This document shows, in pieces, positions 8,411 through 15,467 of a stretch of 64,000 bases of DNA. Position 1 is the stretch's first letter, and every line of letters begins with the position of its first letter. The DNA is taken from contig BNBX01000008.1 of NCBI GenBank assembly GCA_014656175.1, positions 101,815-165,814 of the forward strand, written 5' to 3'. The notes below the pieces were generated by a model. The model saw nothing but the letters and a program-made list of their open reading frames with translations, made no database searches and was not told the origin of the DNA. The position numbers and the translations under genes are program-made. The stretch comes from Streptomyces werraensis. Lineage in GTDB: Bacteria; Actinomycetota; Actinomycetes; Streptomycetales; Streptomycetaceae.

Positions 8411-9017
8411 CGCCCCGCCCGCCGCCACGACCGTACGGCGCTTCGTCCCCGCCCAGCGGTGGGCGCACCGCGCCGTCGCCCTGCTCATGGGCGTCTGCGT
8501 GGCCACCGCCGCCTGCCTCTACGTCCCCCAGCTCGCACAGCTCGCCGGCCGTCGCGCCCTGGTCGTCACCCTCCACCAGTGGTCGGGGCTGCTCCTGCCC
8601 GTCCCCGTGCTCGCCGCCCTCGTCTCCCGCGCGTTCCGCGCGGACCTGGGCCGGCTCAACCGCTTCGGCCCGCACGACCGGGTCTGGCTGCGGGCCGCCC
8701 TGCGCCGCGACCGCCGCCCCGCCTCCCGCCCGGCCGGGAAGTTCAACGCCGGGCAGAAGCTGTACGCGGCCTGGATCGCCGGGGCCACGCTGGTGATGCT
8801 CGGCACCGGGCTGCTGATGTGGTTCACCCACCTCACCCCGCTCGTGTGGCGCACCGCCGCGACCTTCGTCCACGACTGGCTCGCGCTGACCGTCGGCATC
8901 GTCCTCGCCGGGCACATCGGGAGGGCCCTCGCCGACCCCGAGGCCCGCCGCGGTCTGCGCACCGGCTCGGTCCGCCGGGAGTGGGCCGAGCGCGAGCACT
9001 CGCTGTGGCGCCCCTGA
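8394..9017 (+). CDS. Cytochrome b/b6 domain membrane protein, electron partner of the molybdoenzyme
   Basis: A 207-residue protein with four predicted transmembrane helices. Histidines that could ligate heme b occur in RWAHRAVALLMG (TM1), VTLHQWSGLLL (TM2), FVHDWLALTVGIVLAGHIG (TM4). The pattern matches cytochrome b561/formate-dehydrogenase gamma-like subunits. The ATG lies within the upstream molybdoenzyme gene, so translation is coupled. The likely role is to pass quinol electrons across the membrane to the exported molybdoenzyme. It has fewer helices than MsrQ, so a direct MsrQ assignment is not made. Confidence 0.82.
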   Translation: MPPRADAPPAATTVRRFVPAQRWAHRAVALLMGVCVATAACLYVPQLAQLAGRRALVVTLHQWSGLLLPVPVLAALVSRAFRADLGRLNRFGPHDRVWLRAALRRDRRPASRPAGKFNAGQKLYAAWIAGATLVMLGTGLLMWFTHLTPLVWRTAATFVHDWLALTVGIVLAGHIGRALADPEARRGLRTGSVRREWAEREHSLWRP

Positions 9018-9022
9018 ACACG

Positions 9023-9068
9023 ACGGCGGCCCGTCCGCCCCTCCCGTGAGGGGCGGACGGGCCGCCGT
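9023..9068. terminator. Bidirectional terminator hairpin, 21-bp perfect stem
   Basis: Arms 9023-9043 and 9048-9068 are fully complementary around the loop CCGT. The hairpin sits between convergent genes (cytochrome b-like, + strand; gluconate permease, - strand) and should stop transcription from both sides. Confidence 0.9.
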
Positions 9069-9082
9069 GGGTCCGGACCCGG

Positions 9083-10480
9083 CTAGATGACCAGGGACAG
9101 CAGGAGCACCAGCGCCCCCGCGACCACCGAGATGATCGTCTCCATGATCGACCAGGTCTTGATCGTCTGGCCGACGTTCAGGCCGAAGTACTCCTTCACC
9201 AGCCAGAAGCCGGCGTCGTTGACGTGGCTGAAGAACAGCGAACCGGCGCCGATGGCCAGCACCAGCAGCGCGGCGTGCGTCGTCGACATGTCGGCCGCGA
9301 GCGGCGCGACGAGACCGGCCGCCGAGACGGTCGCCACGGTCGCCGAGCCCGTCGCCAGCCGGATCGCGACCGCGATCAGCCAGGCCAGCAGCAGCGCCGG
9401 GATCGACCAGTCCTCCGAGATGTCGAGGATCATCTGACCCACACCGGTGTCGATCAGGGTCTGCTTGAAGCCGCCGCCCGCGCCGACGATCAGCAGGATG
9501 CCCGCGATCGGGGCCAGGCTCTTCTCCACCAGGGAGGAGATCCGCTCCTTGCTGAAGCCGGCGGGCATGCCCAGGGTGAAGATGCCGACCAGCACGGCGG
9601 CGAGCAGCGCGATCAGCGGGGAGCCGATCACGTCGAAGACGCGCTGCACGTTGTGCTCGGGGTCGTCGATCACGATGTCGACCAGAGCCTTGGCGAGCAT
9701 CAGCACGACCGGCAGCAGGATGGTGGCCAGCGTCGCGCCGAAGCCGGGGCGCCGCTCCAGGTCCTCGGAGGGACGCTGCGGGATCATCCGCTCGGGCGCC
9801 GGGACGTCCACCCAGCGGGCGGCGTACTTGGAGAACACCGGACCGGCGATCACCACGGTCGGGACGGCGACGAGCACGCCGAGCGCCAGCGTCACGCCCA
9901 GGTTGGCGCCGACGGCGTCGATGGCGACCAGCGGGCCGGGGTGCGGCGGGACCAGGCCGTGCATCACGGACAGACCGGCGAGGGCCGGGATGCCGATGCG
10001 CATGAGCGAGTAGTTGCCGCGCTTGGCGACCATCAGCACCACCGGGATCAGCAGCACCACGCCGACCTCGAAGAACAGCGGCAGACCGATGACCGAGGCG
10101 ATCAGCACCATCGCCCAGGGCATGGAGCGGCCACCGGCCTTGGCGAGGATGGTGTCGACGATCTGGTCGGCGCCGCCCGAGTCGGCGAGCATCTTGCCGA
10201 GGATCGCGCCCAGGGCGATCAGCACGCCCACACCGGCGACGGTGGAGCCGAGCCCGGCGCTGAAGCTGGTGATGACCTTGTCCAGCGGCGCGCCGGCGAA
10301 GGCACCGAGCGCCAGTGACCCGATGGTCAGCGCCAGGAAGGCGTGCAGCTTGAACTTGGTGATGAGCAGGACGATGACGGCTATGCCCGCCAGGACGGCG
10401 ATGCCCAGCTGAGCGTGGCCGGCCGAGGTGATCGGCTCGGGTACGTCCGCTGCCAGCATCTCGACGCTGAGTCTGGTCAC
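9083..10480 (-). CDS. gntP: GntP family gluconate:H+ symporter
   Basis: A 465-residue transporter with about 12-14 helices and GntP-family signatures such as IALGAILGKMLADSGGADQI, GIPALAGLSVMHGLVPPHPG and FFSHVNDAGFWLVKEYFGL. GntP proteins import D-gluconate and related sugar acids. It lies 71 bp downstream of gluconokinase and both are divergent from a GntR/FCD regulator, which supports gluconate as substrate. The start is the GTG at 10480; a second possible start is the ATG at 10459, but the first keeps the usual family length. Confidence 0.94.
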   Translation of the reverse strand: MTRLSVEMLAADVPEPITSAGHAQLGIAVLAGIAVIVLLITKFKLHAFLALTIGSLALGAFAGAPLDKVITSFSAGLGSTVAGVGVLIALGAILGKMLADSGGADQIVDTILAKAGGRSMPWAMVLIASVIGLPLFFEVGVVLLIPVVLMVAKRGNYSLMRIGIPALAGLSVMHGLVPPHPGPLVAIDAVGANLGVTLALGVLVAVPTVVIAGPVFSKYAARWVDVPAPERMIPQRPSEDLERRPGFGATLATILLPVVLMLAKALVDIVIDDPEHNVQRVFDVIGSPLIALLAAVLVGIFTLGMPAGFSKERISSLVEKSLAPIAGILLIVGAGGGFKQTLIDTGVGQMILDISEDWSIPALLLAWLIAVAIRLATGSATVATVSAAGLVAPLAADMSTTHAALLVLAIGAGSLFFSHVNDAGFWLVKEYFGLNVGQTIKTWSIMETIISVVAGALVLLLSLVI

Positions 10481-10551
10481 GGTGGATCCCTAGGAAGAAC
10501 GGTTCGGGGGAGGGGCGGCCCCGGAGGGAGGGGCCGGTGGGGGGTGGGGTC

Positions 10552-11070
10552 CTACGGGGTCGGCTCGGAGAGCGACGTCAGGGCGGTGGCCGCCCGTTCG
10601 GTGATCTCCTCGGGGGTGCCAGCCACGTTCACGGCGACCCCGGTCTCGTCCGGCTCCAGCGGCTGGAGCGTGGCGAACTGGGAGTCGAGCAGTGCCGTGG
10701 GCATGAAGTGCCCCTGCCGGTGCGACATCCGGTCCTCGATGAGGGCGCGGTCGCCGGTGAGGTGCACGAAGACCACGCCGGGCGCGGCGGCCCGCAGCCG
10801 GTCGCGGTACGAGCGCTTCAGCGCCGAGCAGCTGACCACGCCGCCCAGACCCGCGCGCCCCTGCGCCCAGTCGCCGATGGCGTCGAGCCAGGGCCACCGG
10901 TCGTCGTCGGTGAGCGGGGTGCCCGCCGACATCTTGGCGATGTTGCTCTGCGGGTGGAAGTCGTCGCCCTCGGCGTACGGAACGCCGAGGCGGGCCGCGA
11001 GCAGGGGACCGATGGTGGTCTTGCCCGTTCCGGCGACGCCCATGACCACGACGACATGGGGGGTGTTCAT
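10552..11070 (-). CDS. gntK: Gluconokinase
   Basis: A 172-residue GntK-type kinase with the P-loop VVVVMGVAGTGKTTIG at the N-terminus, followed by GDDFHPQSNIAKM, the gluconate-binding segment, and PWLDAIGDWA. It phosphorylates D-gluconate to 6-phosphogluconate for the pentose phosphate pathway. I chose the ATG at 11070 (MNTPHVVVVMG) with GAGG 7 nt upstream over an upstream in-frame GTG at 11103, because kinases of this family begin a few residues before the P-loop. First gene of the gnt operon. Confidence 0.94.
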   Translation of the reverse strand: MNTPHVVVVMGVAGTGKTTIGPLLAARLGVPYAEGDDFHPQSNIAKMSAGTPLTDDDRWPWLDAIGDWAQGRAGLGGVVSCSALKRSYRDRLRAAAPGVVFVHLTGDRALIEDRMSHRQGHFMPTALLDSQFATLQPLEPDETGVAVNVAGTPEEITERAATALTSLSEPTP

Positions 11071-11131
11071 CGCTGCCTCGCTGTCTGCTGTCCTCGTCGA
11101 CACCTTGCCGTTGATGCCGACCGCAACTGAA

Positions 11132-11208
11132 ACTTATAAGTACGACAACTTCAAGAGTCTGTGACGAATAAGTCTGACTTTTTGTTCGTGTGATCCGCCC
11201 CGTACTCT
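11132..11208. promoter_or_regulatory. gntK/gntR divergent promoter region with AT-rich operator
   Basis: The 144-bp interval between gntK (11070) and gntR (11215) contains an island much richer in A+T than its surroundings. The 10-bp palindrome ACTTATAAGT lies at 11132-11141 and a related ACTTATTCGT (on the minus strand) lies near 11164-11173. They are plausible half-sites for the adjacent GntR/FCD regulator. TACTCT at 11203-11208 is a -10-like element ending 6 nt before the gntR ATG, suggesting a leaderless gntR transcript. Confidence 0.5.
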
Positions 11209-11214
11209 GAGTGC

Positions 11215-11916
11215 ATGAGCACCACGGGCCGGGGGCTGCACGGCCGCGTACTGGACACCCTCGGCCCCGAGATCACCGCAGGCGGGTATCCGCCCGGCAG
11301 TGTGCTGCGCACGGACGAGCTCGCCCAGCGTTTCGACGTGTCGCGCTCCGTGATGCGCGAGGTGGTCCGCGTCCTGGAGTCCATGCACCTCGTGGAGTCC
11401 CGCCGCCGCGTCGGCGTCACGGTCCTCCCGTCCTGCGAGTGGAACGTCTACGACCCGCAGGTCATCCGCTGGCGCCTGGCCGGCGCCGACCGCCCGCGCC
11501 AGCTGCGCTCCCTCACCGTGCTGCGCTCCGCGGTCGAACCGGTCGCGGCGAGCCTCGCCGCGCGCAACGCCACGGCCGAGCAGTGCGCCGAACTCACCGA
11601 GTGCGCGCTCGGGATGGTCGCGAACTCACGCGGTCACAAACTGGAGGGATACCTCTTCCACGACGTGGCGTTCCACCGCGTCATCCTGACCGCCTCCGGC
11701 AACGAGATGTTCGCCCGCCTCGGCGACGTGGTTGCGGAGGTGCTGGCCGGACGCACGCACCACGACGTGATGTTCGAGGACCCCGACCCGGCCGCCGTCA
11801 CCCTCCACGTCCAGCTCGCCGAGGCCGTCCGCGCCCGCGACGCCGCCCGCGCGGAGAAACTCACCCGCGAGATCACCGAGGGCGCCCTCCAGGAACTGGA
11901 CATCCTGGCGCCCTGA
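11215..11916 (+). CDS. gntR: GntR family regulator with FCD domain, probable gluconate repressor
   Basis: A 233-residue FadR-subfamily regulator. The N-terminal winged helix (LGPEITAGGYPPGSVLRTDE to RRVGVTVLP, residues 10-70) precedes an all-helical FCD ligand domain with the metal-site region HDVAFHRVILTASGN. It is divergent from the gluconate kinase/permease genes and should repress them until gluconate or a phosphorylated derivative binds. No ribosome-binding site precedes the ATG, which lies 6 nt after a -10-like TACTCT, so the mRNA is probably leaderless. Confidence 0.92.
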   Translation: MSTTGRGLHGRVLDTLGPEITAGGYPPGSVLRTDELAQRFDVSRSVMREVVRVLESMHLVESRRRVGVTVLPSCEWNVYDPQVIRWRLAGADRPRQLRSLTVLRSAVEPVAASLAARNATAEQCAELTECALGMVANSRGHKLEGYLFHDVAFHRVILTASGNEMFARLGDVVAEVLAGRTHHDVMFEDPDPAAVTLHVQLAEAVRARDAARAEKLTREITEGALQELDILAP

Positions 11917-11934
11917 CCCGCCGGCCGGTCGCGG

Positions 11935-12321
11935 TCACCGGTCGCCGAAGCGCTCCCGCGCCCGCTCGATGTGCCCCAGGTGCTCGTGCGTCCAGCCGCA
12001 GATCGCGTCCACGGCGATGCGCAGCGCCCGGCCCGGCTCGGTGAGGGTGTACTCGACCCGCGGCGGCACGGTGGGGTGCACCGTCCGCTCGACCAGGCCG
12101 TTGCGCTCCAGCATGCGCAGATTCTGCGTGAGCATCTTGTGGCTCACGCCCTCGACCTCGTCCCGCAGCTCGCTGAACCGCAGAGTGCCCTCGCCGAGCG
12201 CCTCGATGATCAGCAGCGCCCACTTGTTGGCGACGTCCGAGAAGATCTCCCGCGCCAGGGAGTCCGCGCGCCGCAGATCGGCGTCCTCCGGCAGTCCCGC
12301 CAGCACACGCTTGGTCACCAT
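11935..12321 (-). CDS. HxlR family winged-helix regulator
   Basis: A 128-residue MarR-like regulator of the HxlR family: SDVANKWALLIIEALGEGTL, then FSELRDEVEGVSHKMLTQNL and the wing RTVHPTVPPRVEYTLTEPG. HxlR proteins bind DNA as dimers and often sense electrophiles or oxidants through an N-terminal cysteine; none is present here, the only cysteine being in AICGWTHEH near the C-terminus. It is divergent from a RidA-family gene 105 bp away and probably controls it. Start is the ATG at 12321. Confidence 0.92.
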   Translation of the reverse strand: MVTKRVLAGLPEDADLRRADSLAREIFSDVANKWALLIIEALGEGTLRFSELRDEVEGVSHKMLTQNLRMLERNGLVERTVHPTVPPRVEYTLTEPGRALRIAVDAICGWTHEHLGHIERARERFGDR

Positions 12322-12374
12322 CAGGTTCCCCAGTCACCGAAAAGTGCGTTCTTCCAGGTCGGCGCTCACTCTCC

Positions 12375-12391
12375 TACAGTTCCCGGGTAAC
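12375..12391 (+). promoter_or_regulatory. ridA promoter and candidate HxlR operator
   Basis: TACAGT at 12375-12380 is a -10-like element. The near-palindrome GTTCCCGGGTAAC (12379-12391) overlaps it and the expected transcription start, a position suited to repression by the divergent HxlR protein. Confidence 0.4.
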
Positions 12392-12426
12392 CACAAGAGA
12401 CCGACTGGAAAAGGACGAACCGACCC

Positions 12427-12828
12427 ATGGCCACCAGTGATGTCTTCTCCTACGGAATCCCAGCCGAGAGCGACTTCGGCTACGCGCAGGCGATTCGCTC
12501 CGGCGACCTGATCCACGTCTCGGGACAGCTCGCCTTCGACGAGGCGGGCGGCTTCCCGCACCCCGGCGACTTCGACGCCCAGCTGCGGCTCACCCACACC
12601 GCCATGGACCGGGTCCTCGCCCACTACGGGGCCACCCGCGGCCAGATCGTCTCGCAGACCCTCTACGTGGTGGACCTCGGCCGCCACGCCGCGGCCACGG
12701 CCGAGGCCAACCTGGCCTACTTCGACGGCCACCGCCCGGCGAGCACGGTCCTCGGCGTCACCGAACTGACCCTGCCCGGCCAGCTCGTCGAGATCGCCTT
12801 CGTCGTCGACACCCGGCTGCCCGCCTGA
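12427..12828 (+). CDS. RidA family protein
   Basis: A 133-residue RidA/YjgF-like protein. GDLIHVSGQLAFDEAGGFP and RPASTVLGVTELTLPGQLVE are typical family segments. RidA enzymes hydrolyse reactive 2-aminoacrylate and other enamines; that activity needs an arginine in the C-terminal GxxVEI region, where this protein has the sequence ELTLPGQLVEIAFV without the canonical arginine at the expected place. It may therefore belong to a Rid subfamily with a different substrate. Regulation by the divergent HxlR protein is likely. The ATG follows AAAGGA. Confidence 0.9.
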   Translation: MATSDVFSYGIPAESDFGYAQAIRSGDLIHVSGQLAFDEAGGFPHPGDFDAQLRLTHTAMDRVLAHYGATRGQIVSQTLYVVDLGRHAAATAEANLAYFDGHRPASTVLGVTELTLPGQLVEIAFVVDTRLPA

Positions 12829-12849
12829 CCCGGCCCTGCGCCGGGTCCC

Positions 12850-13227
12850 TCAGCCGGGGAAGTCCCCGTCCACGTACACCCAGGCCCCGTCGACCCGTTC
12901 GAAGCGGCTGCGTTCGTACAGGGAGCCGCCCCGGTACGAGGCGCGGAACGTCACCGTGCCGGTGGAGTGGAAGGCGGAGCCTTCCTCCGTGGCGAGGATC
13001 TCCAGCCCGGTCCAGCGCATCGCCGGGTCGAGGTCGAGCCGGGCGGGACGGGTCCGCGGGTGCCAGGTCCGCAGCAGGTACGCCCCGTCCCGCCGGACGA
13101 ACGCCGCGTACCGCGACCGCATGAGCCGCTCCGCCGTCGGCGCCGAGGCCGCACCGCGGTGGAAGCGGCCGCAGCACTCCTCGTAGGCCTCGGGGAGACC
13201 GCAGGGGCAGGGCGTGCGAGACGTCAT
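12850..13227 (-). CDS. YchJ family protein (UPF0225, SEC-C type zinc motif)
   Basis: A 125-residue YchJ-like protein. The N-terminal CPCGLPEAYEECCGRFH is the zinc-binding SEC-C-like motif, followed by ERLMRSRYAAFVRRDGAYLL and the SnoaL/NTF2-like domain with TVTFRASYRG. Function in the cell is unknown. The ATG at 13227 follows GGAAGGTG, a good ribosome-binding site; longer versions reading through the terminator at 13250-13281 are rejected. Confidence 0.88.
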   Translation of the reverse strand: MTSRTPCPCGLPEAYEECCGRFHRGAASAPTAERLMRSRYAAFVRRDGAYLLRTWHPRTRPARLDLDPAMRWTGLEILATEEGSAFHSTGTVTFRASYRGGSLYERSRFERVDGAWVYVDGDFPG

Positions 13228-13249
13228 GGGGCACCTTCCGTACAACGCC

Positions 13250-13281
13250 CGAGGGCCCCGACCGTCCGGTCGGGGCCCTCG
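13250..13281 (-). terminator. Terminator of the tRNA-Leu gene
   Basis: A 14-bp perfect stem (13250-13263 with 13268-13281, CGAGGGCCCCGACC type) closes the loop GTCC. It starts 10 bp past the tRNA 3' end on the minus strand. Confidence 0.85.
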
Positions 13282-13291
13282 AAGAAGCAAG

Positions 13292-13376
13292 TGTCCGAGG
13301 GGGGACTTGAACCCCCACGCCCGATAAAGGGCACTAGCACCTCAAGCTAGCGCGTCTGCCATTCCGCCACCCGGAC
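13292..13376 (-). tRNA. tRNA-Leu (anticodon GAG)
   Basis: The 85-nt gene folds as a class II tRNA. The acceptor stem pairs GTCCGGG with CTCGGAC plus discriminator A. The anticodon stem CTAGC/GCTAG encloses TTGAGGT, giving GAG, which reads CUC leucine codons. A long variable arm and the T-arm GGGGGTTCAAGTCCCCC follow. The 3' CCA is not encoded. A terminator lies just downstream. Confidence 0.96.
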
Positions 13377-13575
13377 AAGGTGTCTGTCGCGCGGGTTTCC
13401 CCCCGCGGCGACGACATAAACATTACCAGGTGTTCCGGGGTGACCGATCACCCCCGCCTCCGCGTCGTCGCGTGAACGGCGTGTGACGGGCCGGGCCGGG
13501 TCTTGGGGCGGACCCGCGGGCGAGGGAGGATGAGGGGGACCGGCCAGCGGGAACACCAGCAGCGGGAGGAAGCAC

Positions 13576-14901
13576 GTGAGTCAGACGGACCCGGCCAAGG
13601 GCGTCACCGGTGAGGACGAGGTCGTGGACCTCTGCCGCGAGCTGATCCGGATCGACACCAGCAACTACGGCGACCACTCGGGCCCCGGCGAGCGCAAGGC
13701 GGCCGAGTACGTCGCCGAGAAGCTCGCCGAAGTCGGCCTGGAGCCGCAGATCTTCGAGTCCCACCCGGGACGCGCCTCCACGATCGCCCGGATCGAGGGC
13801 GAGGACCCGTCGCGGCCCGCCCTGCTGATCCACGGCCACACCGACGTCGTCCCCGCCAACGCCGACGACTGGACCCACCACCCCTTCTCCGGCGAGATCG
13901 CCGACGGGTGCGTGTGGGGGCGCGGGGCCGTCGACATGAAGGACATGGACGCGATGACCCTCGCGGTCGTCCGCGAGCGCATGCGCAGCGGCCGCAAGCC
14001 CCCGCGGGACGTCGTACTCGCCTTCCTCGCCGACGAGGAGGCCGGCGGCACGTACGGCGCGAAGCACCTGGTGCACAAGCACCCCGAGCTGTTCGAAGGC
14101 GTCAGCGAGGCGATCGGCGAGGTCGGCGGCTTCTCCTTCACCGTCAACGAGAAGCTGCGCCTCTATCTCGTCGAGACCGCCGAGAAGGGCATGCACTGGA
14201 TGCGGCTCACCGTCGACGGCACCGCGGGCCACGGCTCGATGACCAACGACGACAACGCCATCACCGAGCTGTGCGAGGCCGTCGCCCGGCTCGGCCGCCA
14301 CAAGTGGCCGGTCAGGGTCACCAAGACCGTCCGCGCCTTCCTGGACGAGCTCTCCGACGCGCTCGGCACCGAGCTCGACCCGGAGAACATGGACGAGACC
14401 CTCGCCAAGCTCGGCGGCATCGCGCGCATGATCGGCACCACCCTGCGCAACTCCGCCGCGCCCACCCAGCTCGGCGCCGGCTACAAGGTGAACGTCATCC
14501 CCGGCCAGGCCACCGCGCACGTCGACGGCCGCTTCCTGCCCGGCTACGAGGAGGAGTTCCTCGCCGATCTCGACCGCATCCTCGGCCCGCGCGTGCGGCG
14601 TGAGGACGTGCACTCCGACAAGGCGCTGGAGACCGACTTCGACGGCCGGCTCGTCGACGCCATGCAGACCGCGCTGAGCGCCGAGGACCCGATCGCGCGC
14701 GCCGTGCCCTACATGCTCTCCGGCGGCACGGACGCCAAGTCCTTCGACGACCTCGGCATCCGCTGCTTCGGCTTCGCCCCGCTGAAGCTGCCGCCGGAGC
14801 TGGACTTCGCGGGCATGTTCCACGGCGTCGACGAGCGGGTGCCGGTGGACGGCCTCAAGTTCGGCGTCCGCGTGCTCGACCGGTTCCTGGACGCGTCCTG
14901 A
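13576..14901 (+). CDS. M20/M25/M40 family metallohydrolase
   Basis: A 441-residue dinuclear zinc hydrolase. Metal-binding segments are all present: LLIHGHTDVVPAN, GAVDMKDMDAM, FLADEEAGGTYGA (catalytic glutamates), and a C-terminal FHGVDERVPVDGL. A dimerisation lid lies at about residues 200-330. The family removes terminal residues or acyl groups from peptides and acyl-amino acids (DapE, ArgE, carboxypeptidase G2 relatives); a general M20 peptidase is the safest call. GTG start at 13576 after GGGAGGA. It is a single gene with tRNA-Leu upstream and chpH downstream. Confidence 0.93.
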   Translation: MSQTDPAKGVTGEDEVVDLCRELIRIDTSNYGDHSGPGERKAAEYVAEKLAEVGLEPQIFESHPGRASTIARIEGEDPSRPALLIHGHTDVVPANADDWTHHPFSGEIADGCVWGRGAVDMKDMDAMTLAVVRERMRSGRKPPRDVVLAFLADEEAGGTYGAKHLVHKHPELFEGVSEAIGEVGGFSFTVNEKLRLYLVETAEKGMHWMRLTVDGTAGHGSMTNDDNAITELCEAVARLGRHKWPVRVTKTVRAFLDELSDALGTELDPENMDETLAKLGGIARMIGTTLRNSAAPTQLGAGYKVNVIPGQATAHVDGRFLPGYEEEFLADLDRILGPRVRREDVHSDKALETDFDGRLVDAMQTALSAEDPIARAVPYMLSGGTDAKSFDDLGIRCFGFAPLKLPPELDFAGMFHGVDERVPVDGLKFGVRVLDRFLDAS

Positions 14902-14990
14902 GGAACCGTCCCTGTCATGGGCCGGAGGCGTGGCCAATATTCGGGCAGACGTGCGGAGTTGACCGGGAAGAGTGAATGCGACCATAAGCT

Positions 14991-15018
14991 CGTAGCCTCA
15001 TTACTTCCTCCTCGTTAC
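14991..15018 (+). promoter_or_regulatory. chpH promoter resembling sigma-BldN consensus
   Basis: CGTAGC (14991-14996), a 16-nt spacer and CGTTAC (15013-15018) match the reported sigma-BldN pattern CGTAAC-16-CGTTGA closely. Chaplin genes belong to the BldN regulon in Streptomyces (established knowledge). The predicted transcription start is near 15025, leaving a leader of about 44 nt. Confidence 0.6.
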
Positions 15019-15023
15019 CCGTG

Positions 15024-15049
15024 ATGTGATCCGCGACTTTGGATCACAT
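15024..15049 (+). other. Hairpin at the 5' end of the chpH leader
   Basis: ATGTGATCC (15024-15032) and GGATCACAT (15041-15049) are a perfect 9-bp inverted repeat around GCGACTTT. It begins at the predicted transcription start and ends 8 nt before the AGGAGG ribosome-binding site. It may stabilise the mRNA, or be an operator on DNA. Confidence 0.55.
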
Positions 15050-15068
15050 TGCCAACTAGGAGGAATAC

Positions 15069-15302
15069 ATGCTGAAGAAGGTCGTCGCCGTCGCGGCCGC
15101 CACCGGTGGTCTGGTTCTCGCGGGCGCGGGCATGGCCGCCGCCGACTCGGGCGCGCAGGGTGCCGCCGTGCACTCCCCGGGCGTCCTGTCCGGCAACGTC
15201 GTGCAGGTGCCGGTTCACGTTCCGGTGAACGTCTGCGGCAACACGATCTCCGTGATCGGGCTGCTGAACCCCGCCTTCGGCAACACCTGCGTCAACGCGT
15301 GA
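15069..15302 (+). CDS. chpH: Short chaplin ChpH
   Basis: A 77-residue secreted amyloid-forming chaplin. It consists of a Sec signal peptide (cleavage after GMAAA) and one chaplin domain: SPGVLSGNVVQVPVHVPVNV, CGNTISVIGLLNPAFGNTC, with the two cysteines that form a disulfide. Chaplins assemble into fibrils on aerial hyphae and spores and lower surface tension, allowing hyphae to leave the aqueous phase. The ATG follows a strong AGGAGG. The promoter looks sigma-BldN dependent, so expression should coincide with aerial growth. It is adjacent to chpC, as in S. coelicolor. Confidence 0.97.
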   Translation: MLKKVVAVAAATGGLVLAGAGMAAADSGAQGAAVHSPGVLSGNVVQVPVHVPVNVCGNTISVIGLLNPAFGNTCVNA

Positions 15303-15349
15303 TGTCGTGTCTCGCCCTCTAGGCATCGCCCGCTGAGGGTTCGAGCCCG

Positions 15350-15386
15350 TCGGCCCCGGAGCGCGCGCCATGCGCTCCGGGGCCGA
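15350..15386 (+). terminator. Terminator between chpH and chpC
   Basis: A 15-bp perfect stem (15350-15364 with 15372-15386) closes the 7-nt loop GCGCCAT. It indicates that chpH and chpC are separate transcripts. Confidence 0.85.
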
Positions 15387-15405
15387 CCGGTTCCTCATTC
15401 GTCGA

Positions 15406-15463
15406 GAATTCCGGGACACGGCACGCTCCGCGTCCCGGCAGCAGGTCCGAGGACAGGGAATTC
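15406..15463 (+). promoter_or_regulatory. chpC leader with inverted repeat over the ribosome-binding site
   Basis: GAATTCC (15406-15412) is complementary to GGAATTC (15457-15463), which overlaps the AGGGAA ribosome-binding site of chpC. Within the loop CCGGGAC (15411-15417) can alternatively pair with GTCCCGG (15432-15438). The leader could therefore fold in two ways, one hiding the ribosome-binding site. Confidence 0.4.
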
Positions 15464-15467
15464 AGCA

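Noticed and set aside
13292..13376. tRNA-Leu as the attachment site of an integrated element
   Set aside because: No integrase, excisionase or repeated tRNA 3' end is visible on either side; flanking genes are core.
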